Shown in pieces: positions 58,655 to 64,000 of a stretch of 64,000 nucleotides of DNA. Location of the stretch: NCBI GenBank assembly GCA_021234155.1, contig JAJEKV010000469.1, positions 120,863 to 184,862 of the forward strand, read 5' to 3'. The translations under genes were made by a program, and so were the position numbers. Within the stretch, counting starts at the first letter, position 1. Every line of letters begins with the position of its first letter. The notes under the pieces were generated by a model, which saw only the letters and a program-made list of their open reading frames with translations, was not told the origin of the DNA and ran no database searches. The DNA is from Isoetes taiwanensis (lineage: Eukaryota > Streptophyta > Lycopodiopsida > Isoetales > Isoetaceae).

Positions 58655-61600
58655 CTAAAATAGAAGCACAGCCCACATAGGCTTATGCTTACGAAATGGC
58701 ATTTCATGAAAACCCTGACCCGCTGCCTCAACGAAAATCCCTCAATCCATCAAAGACCGGAGGCTGCAGGCATCTCAATCCGATGTGCTGTTCAAACTGA
58801 CAAAAAGAATGAGAGATAAACAATGGTCGGCACTGCATACCGCTGCATTGAGAGTTACTCCGGCACACCAATCTCCTCCGGCAACTGCGTTTAGAGCTCG
58901 CTATTCGTGCTGCTGCTGCCCTCTGTAAACCACAAGACTTCTGCTTTTTGAGGTCTGCGGCCCACGGCTCTGCTATGGCAATCAAATTGGGGCCTTCGAA
59001 TCAGGCCCATGGGCCTTATAAATCATAGCAGACAGACAAAGCAATGCTAGAGCAGATGTGAAGGCTACAGAGGTCGCCAGACACTGGAGTACAATCTCGG
59101 ATATCAAAGCAGATGTCACAACTAAAAGAGGTTGCTTCAAGAATGCACGCAGTAAAAATAAACTTAGAAATAGCTACGAACCTTAAATCTAAATTCAAGT
59201 TCCGAACCCGCAGAATCAACCTCGCAACAATGACCAGAGCTACCAGAACCATAGCCGGCAAGTTTGGGCTAAACCCTGTTGCTATCAGTAGCAACAAATA
59301 TGCACCAAGGAGCCAAACCACCCAAGAAAACAATGATCAATCATAAGCAAAGGCCATTGACAAAGAAAAATAAACTAATGGTAAACTAGCTTAGCTTTGT
59401 AAATGCTGCATCAGAAGTTGATCGACACATTTTAGAGGCCCAATGCACGCATAAAGAAAACGAAGGCAAATCTTTATTCTGTTTATGCAAAAAGCCCCCA
59501 AACCGAGGTGAAGAAGGAGGCAGAACTGAGGCGCAGAAGCCATAGCCAAGTCGGCTGGATGACCGAAAGTTATTTACAGGCAGTAGCCAAGTTTTTAGCA
59601 GTCATCGCATATGCTAGGTATATGCCAGCATATACTGGAATATGCCCAGCGCCACCCACATAAACGAGGGCGCCCTAGGTGATAAACGAGGGGTTTGCCC
59701 CCTTAGGGCAACCCAAAAAAAAAAACAAGGTAGAGAAGATAATCCTCCAAATCCGACACCCGCGGCAATTTCTCTAAGCATTGAATTCATCATATTAAAT
59801 CCTTTTCCAAGGCAAATTGCCACTCTAAGCCCAAATGGGTTCCAATTTCCAGTTCTATCTGGCTACATGTGATCCAGGGTTTTCCATGTTTGTTGACATA
59901 TTTTTGCGGAGGGAAACACTTCCCAGAGACATCAAAACAAAGACAAGCTGCATTTGGTCATTAAATCAGCCCCTTCCCATGGCAATTTCAACAAAGTTTT
60001 TGCTTTCTTATCAATTTGAGTCTCCCACCACGAGTTTTAATCATTCCTAAAGCACCATAATGACCTTGATTAAAACCAAAATGCCATTTTCTCTTGTAAC
60101 CAATCTTTCTAGCAATTCCGTGAAAGTGATTAATCCATGTCCACTTTCAACTTAGAAGGTTTGTAGTGCTTCTAAAACATCTTCCAATCAACCCGCCTGG
60201 AATAGATTCAAACTTTTATCCGCTGTGCTCTACCAAGATATCATATATAAATATAACCATTGGCCAACATTCAATCCTTCACCAGAATCTCCAAAGTTTT
60301 GCCTCCCCGGTGTTTTTCTAAGGCCTTTGCTCAGAAAACTCTTTGCAAAGTTCTCCTATAAAGATATAAAACCTTTGTTTTTGTGTTTCCATGCATGCAT
60401 GCCATGCATGTATACATATATAATACGCATACTGGCCCATCATGGGCCGTGGTCAGCTACAATTGTTAACTCAATGGCTTTTAAATAAGTGAAAAACTCC
60501 TTCACCAAGTTCATTCATAGTTGGCGAATATGATAGAAGAGTGAAGGCTTCTCCAAAAAATTGGCTTAATTAATCTCAAATGCAGCATCAAGAAGCTGCC
60601 TACTAAGCATAGTGGAGAATTTTTCAAAAAATCCGGGAAAATATAGCAATTTCTTGCAATATATAGCCAATAAAATCAACATTAAGCATACATCGCTTTT
60701 AAGGAAAAAAGGTCCAAAATGTTCTTTGTCAAATACCACTTTTCCAACCTCACATAACCCCAGTCTATCCTAATTGTTTCCAAGATTATTATTAGAATTT
60801 CTAAGTTTATAAAGCAGTTTTATTTTTTGATACTATTAGTTTAGATATGATTCGAGTCAGCAAAATTCAAATGTTGTTTGAGTGTGGATGGCAAAGATTT
60901 GCGCTAAAATTTCTGGTTGAATGAAATGATTAAGAGCAAGAGAATTCCCTTCATTTTCGAATGTTTGCCTTACAATACTATTTGCAAGTAAATTTATCTC
61001 GCCCATTTATTCGCTTTTTATTGTGTTTTAGATTTAGGGTGTTTGAGTGGTTTCTATCAAAATGGTAATATGATAACTTTTCTTTAACTAATAATCCCTT
61101 TTATGACATATCGATTATTGCATTTGACAACCATGTTTCGCTTTTGAGAACAATAGATTTTCTAGTGACTTGTCTCAATTTTGAATCACATGTGACAAAT
61201 AAGAAGTGATATGAACAAAATGTTGGTGTTGGTTTTTAATGTTGGTATTGTTAATCACGGCTTTCATTCCATGTAACTAAAGTTAAAACAAAAATCCTAC
61301 AATCCACCAATCAAGATAAGAACCTCTTGCTCATTAGATGTTTCATACTTTTTGAAAAGTAATCCACAATTTGGTGAAATATTTTACATCCCAATATCAA
61401 GTCGTTTCTTATTTTATTACCTATTTATCTTATTATGAATTTTAAATGTTGTTCTTCTAAATTACAACTAAATACTTTGTTCGTTGAAGCAACTTTCATA
61501 TTATTTGAAAAATTCATTCAAGCTTGTTTCCTTTCTTGAGAGGAAAAATAATAATTAAATGTGTGTGTTCCATGCCTTTTCAATAAACATTGATCTTGTC

Positions 61601-61972
61601 AGGAAACATTGGTGTTTGAATTTAATAATCTTTTCATGATTGAGTTGGGTAGTATGCACTAAATTTTGAACCTTTGATGTTTCAACAAAATTATAATGGT
61701 TTGCAAGTTTACCTTGAACTTTTTGATTACTGCATTCTGAACAAAACAAATGGTTAAAAAGAACAAGAATATTTATAGTGTTGGAGTGGTGCTGTAACTG
61801 GCACCACCAAGAACCTTGAACCTTAAAAAATGCCTAAAAAGAAACAAACAGGATGATTACTAGGTTGTGGTGGTTTACTGTTAGTTCTCGGTAAAAGGAA
61901 GTTATACCATTTGGATCACTGGGTCTCTAATCCCTTTCCTCTGTATGATGTTCACTTTCGAGCCATTCCAAG
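58655..61972. other. Mostly non-coding DNA
   Basis: A minus-strand frame at 59016-59333 starts with a hydrophobic stretch (WLLGAYLLLLIATGF) but lacks a recognised family. An ATATGCC-rich patch near 59605-59650 resembles one near 24945. From 60000 to 61970 nothing was seen. Confidence 0.35.
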
Positions 61973-62235
61973 ATGATATATATTGGCCTGATATCCAGGT
62001 ATGTAAGAGCTTCAACACTTTGTTGGAATCCGTATTCAACCATGCAGATACTGTTGAAAATTGACAGAGACAGAAAGGCCTTGGAAGGAATAACAGATAC
62101 AGAGATGAACTTAGAGTTGGTACATCCCTTTTATAGTGCCTCTGGCATTCCAGAGTTCTTCGCTATTTTGCACTTTTCAAACAATGTGGACCTGTCAAAC
62201 AGCTCCTTTCTGTATGCACTATGTTTTCCTTCTTT
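61973..62235 (+). other. Possible exon, unrecognised
   Basis: The plus-strand frame contains LKIDRDRKALEGITDTEMNL and ASGIPEFFAILHFSNNVDLS, which is protein-like and preceded by a good acceptor (CCATGCAG at 62046). It overlaps the left side of the minus-strand PPR pseudogene region. Evidence is weak. Confidence 0.2.
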
Positions 62236-62589
62236 TTTCTTTTTTCTTTCCTTCTTTTTTTCTTTTTATGATTTTTTTGTACACTCACGCATCATCCAGC
62301 ATAGATGTTTTGCCATAAGCACATATGCAGTGGCATTTGTGATTCATCTGGAAGAGCTGGGATGAAAAATTGTCTCCCAGTTCTGGTTCTCCAAAGTTTT
62401 ACAGGCACTGAGTATAGGGAGTTCCATGATCCCTGATGAAGGACACAGCGAAATCAATCAATTTTCAGGCTCATATAAGTGTCCTGTTTCAGGTAAGAAG
62501 GTCCACCATGCATGTATTAAATGATCTTCTGTTGGCAAATGCCATGTTTTTGTCTATCATGCGTAAAAGTACTCTTTGGCCTTTGCTTA

Positions 62590-64000
62590 TTAAGCCAGCA
62601 CGGTTGCATAAAATGCAGAAAGAAGACATGCAATGATATCATATGGTTCTATTCCCCCATTAACTTTGTACAACTCAAAGCATCCTGCTGCCATATTGTA
62701 TCTCACAATTCTACGCCTATAACCTCTTATCATTGCATTCTGTTTGCTACAGATCGAGCTGGTAACTTTGAAAATACCATGTATGCCCTCTGAAGCTGCA
62801 CTTTCGGTATACATGTCAATCAAGGTGAAAAGTAAGAAAATGTCACTTTCGGGATTCCTTTTTTATGGTAATTTCTATTATGCAATTTTTGCCCCTTTGT
62901 CGATGTATCTTAAATCCATTGCATTGCTTTTCAAGTGCATGACAATGTTGCAGCATTTGGAAACATTCCTTCCACCTTGCATGTATTCATAATATTCCAA
63001 TGCTTCCTTCTGGAAGTCTACTTTCAAGATACAATTATTGTGCTCCTGCATGACACATCATCTCTACTAATAGATTATCAAAAGCATGTCCTTACCAGTA
63101 TGTAAGCCACATTTAAGGCCACATGTCAACTAAACTATTGTCAACAAAGTTACTTTTCTTCAAACCCCTTTGGAATGATTCTAGCGTATTTCTCCGGACC
63201 TTTTCTGGAGCTCCTATACTACTTGCATGTTTTGGGTTAAGAAACATACATGACATGGTCTGGGCATACATTCTCTGGGCTCAAATCTGTTTAAAGCAAT
63301 TTCTAACACCTCTGGACTGGATCTATATCACATATGCATACTATTGTAGTCCAAGCAACAGCATTAGGAACAGGTATCTCATCTAAGACTCGAAAGCCCT
63401 GAAAGGGCTTTTTCACATTTTAATATATATGTTGATTGCTAATACCAATAGCTTCCTGAAAGTCCATTTTGCAGAATCTTATTATTGTATTTCCTATTCG
63501 TCTATGTCTCCCTATAATACCACAAGCTTTCAAGCCACTTACAAATGTCATAGCATTCCCTTCTATTCCTTCCATTTGCATCTTTTGCTTATAACATTTC
63601 AGTGCTTCCTCACTGTCCATGGTTCCAGCATATCCTGAAACAAGAGTGTTCCAAGGACACAACATCCTGAACAGGCAGAATGTCAAAGATTTTCTGTGCA
63701 TCTGCAAGCTAACCACATTTCGCGATAAACATCAACCAAAGTGTTGCAGACATAAACATCAGTGTCAAGGCCAATTCCTGCAATCATGCTGTGTACCTCT
63801 CGTACCTTTTCAATTGCTGTTTACGCTGCACAAGCTCTTAGATCTGCTCATAAAATGTCACAGCATTTGGTGGTATGCATTGTAATTGCATCTGCTCAAA
63901 CAGTTCAGTGTTTCTCCCACAGTCATTTTCGTACAGCTCTGTAATAAGGGTGTCCAGCGAGACGACATTCCTGAGCCTGGAGCTTGTCAAAGACTGTTCT
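62590..64000 (-). pseudogene. PPR-repeat protein pseudogene, running off the right edge
   Basis: PPR proteins are helical-repeat RNA-binding factors of plant mitochondria and plastids. On the minus strand, entering from the window edge, fragments include RTVFDKLQ, MQLQCIPPNAVTFYE, DTDVYVCNTLVDVY, WNTLVSGYAGTMDSEEALKC, EGIEGNAMTFVSGLKACGII, LDEIPVPNAVAWTTIV and MIDMYTESAASEGIHGIFKV. The spacing is about 35 residues per repeat, as in P/L/S-type arrays. Many frameshifts and in-frame stops separate them, more than in VPS26, so this looks like true decay. The 5' part lies beyond 64000. Confidence 0.8.

Noticed and set aside
58690-58731. First exon of the 58477 gene starting at the ATG near 58709
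   Set aside because: It would require an intron of about 38 bases, too short for plant splicing.

Overview
The window looks like nuclear DNA of a land plant. It carries an intron-containing retromer gene (VPS26), a pentatricopeptide-repeat (PPR) pseudogene, a Ty1/copia element with plant-type domain order, several tRNA-derived SINE heads and at least three non-LTR retrotransposon fragments, all spread through long AT-rich DNA. Gene density is very low and repeats are old and nested. That fits a large, repeat-rich plant genome; a seed-free plant such as a fern is plausible, but I cannot fix the lineage from sequence alone. There are no rRNA genes, CRISPR arrays or bacterial operons.

Layout. 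1-8.5 kb: mostly featureless AT-rich DNA with a foldback repeat (391-489), a tRNA-Lys-derived SINE (2738) and a second tRNA-like head (5996). 8.5-11.7 kb: a ten-exon VPS26 gene on the minus strand with canonical splice sites but several one-base frame breaks. 12.5-19 kb: three broken coding blocks, one with a probable Myb/SANT-like (trihelix) domain and two unrecognised, plus a SINE. 25.4-26.9 kb and 44.2-46.8 kb: two copies of one LINE family (here LINE-B) in opposite orientation. 27.4-28.2 and 36.8-37.7 kb: two long purine-only tracts of one family. 32.7-34.9 kb: a 5'-truncated LINE (LINE-A) with poly(A) tail and a 16-bp target-site duplication. 35-36.5 kb: tandem duplications. 38.6-42.2 kb: a multi-exon minus-strand gene joining a ParB-like domain to an N4/N6-type DNA methyltransferase domain, with an NLS-like motif and palindromic ~40-bp repeats in its introns. 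46.9-48.4 kb: G-rich and tandem satellite-like repeats. 48.4-57.2 kb: a decayed copia element whose gag is split by a 3.6-kb terminal-inverted-repeat element (25-bp TIRs, 4-bp TGTG duplication); that insert carries six copies of a 31-bp palindrome. A 323-bp MITE with a 4-bp duplication lies near the copia 3' end. 58-64 kb: one convincing unrecognised exon and a PPR pseudogene running off the right edge.

The most notable item is the ParB-methyltransferase gene. It has eukaryotic introns, so it is not bacterial contamination, and its domain pair is better known from phage and bacterial mobile DNA. The genes in the window do not form a pathway. VPS26 is a housekeeping trafficking gene, and nearly everything else is mobile or repeat DNA. 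VPS26 and the methyltransferase gene both keep good splice sites while showing isolated one-base frame breaks, so some frameshifts may be consensus errors rather than true decay.
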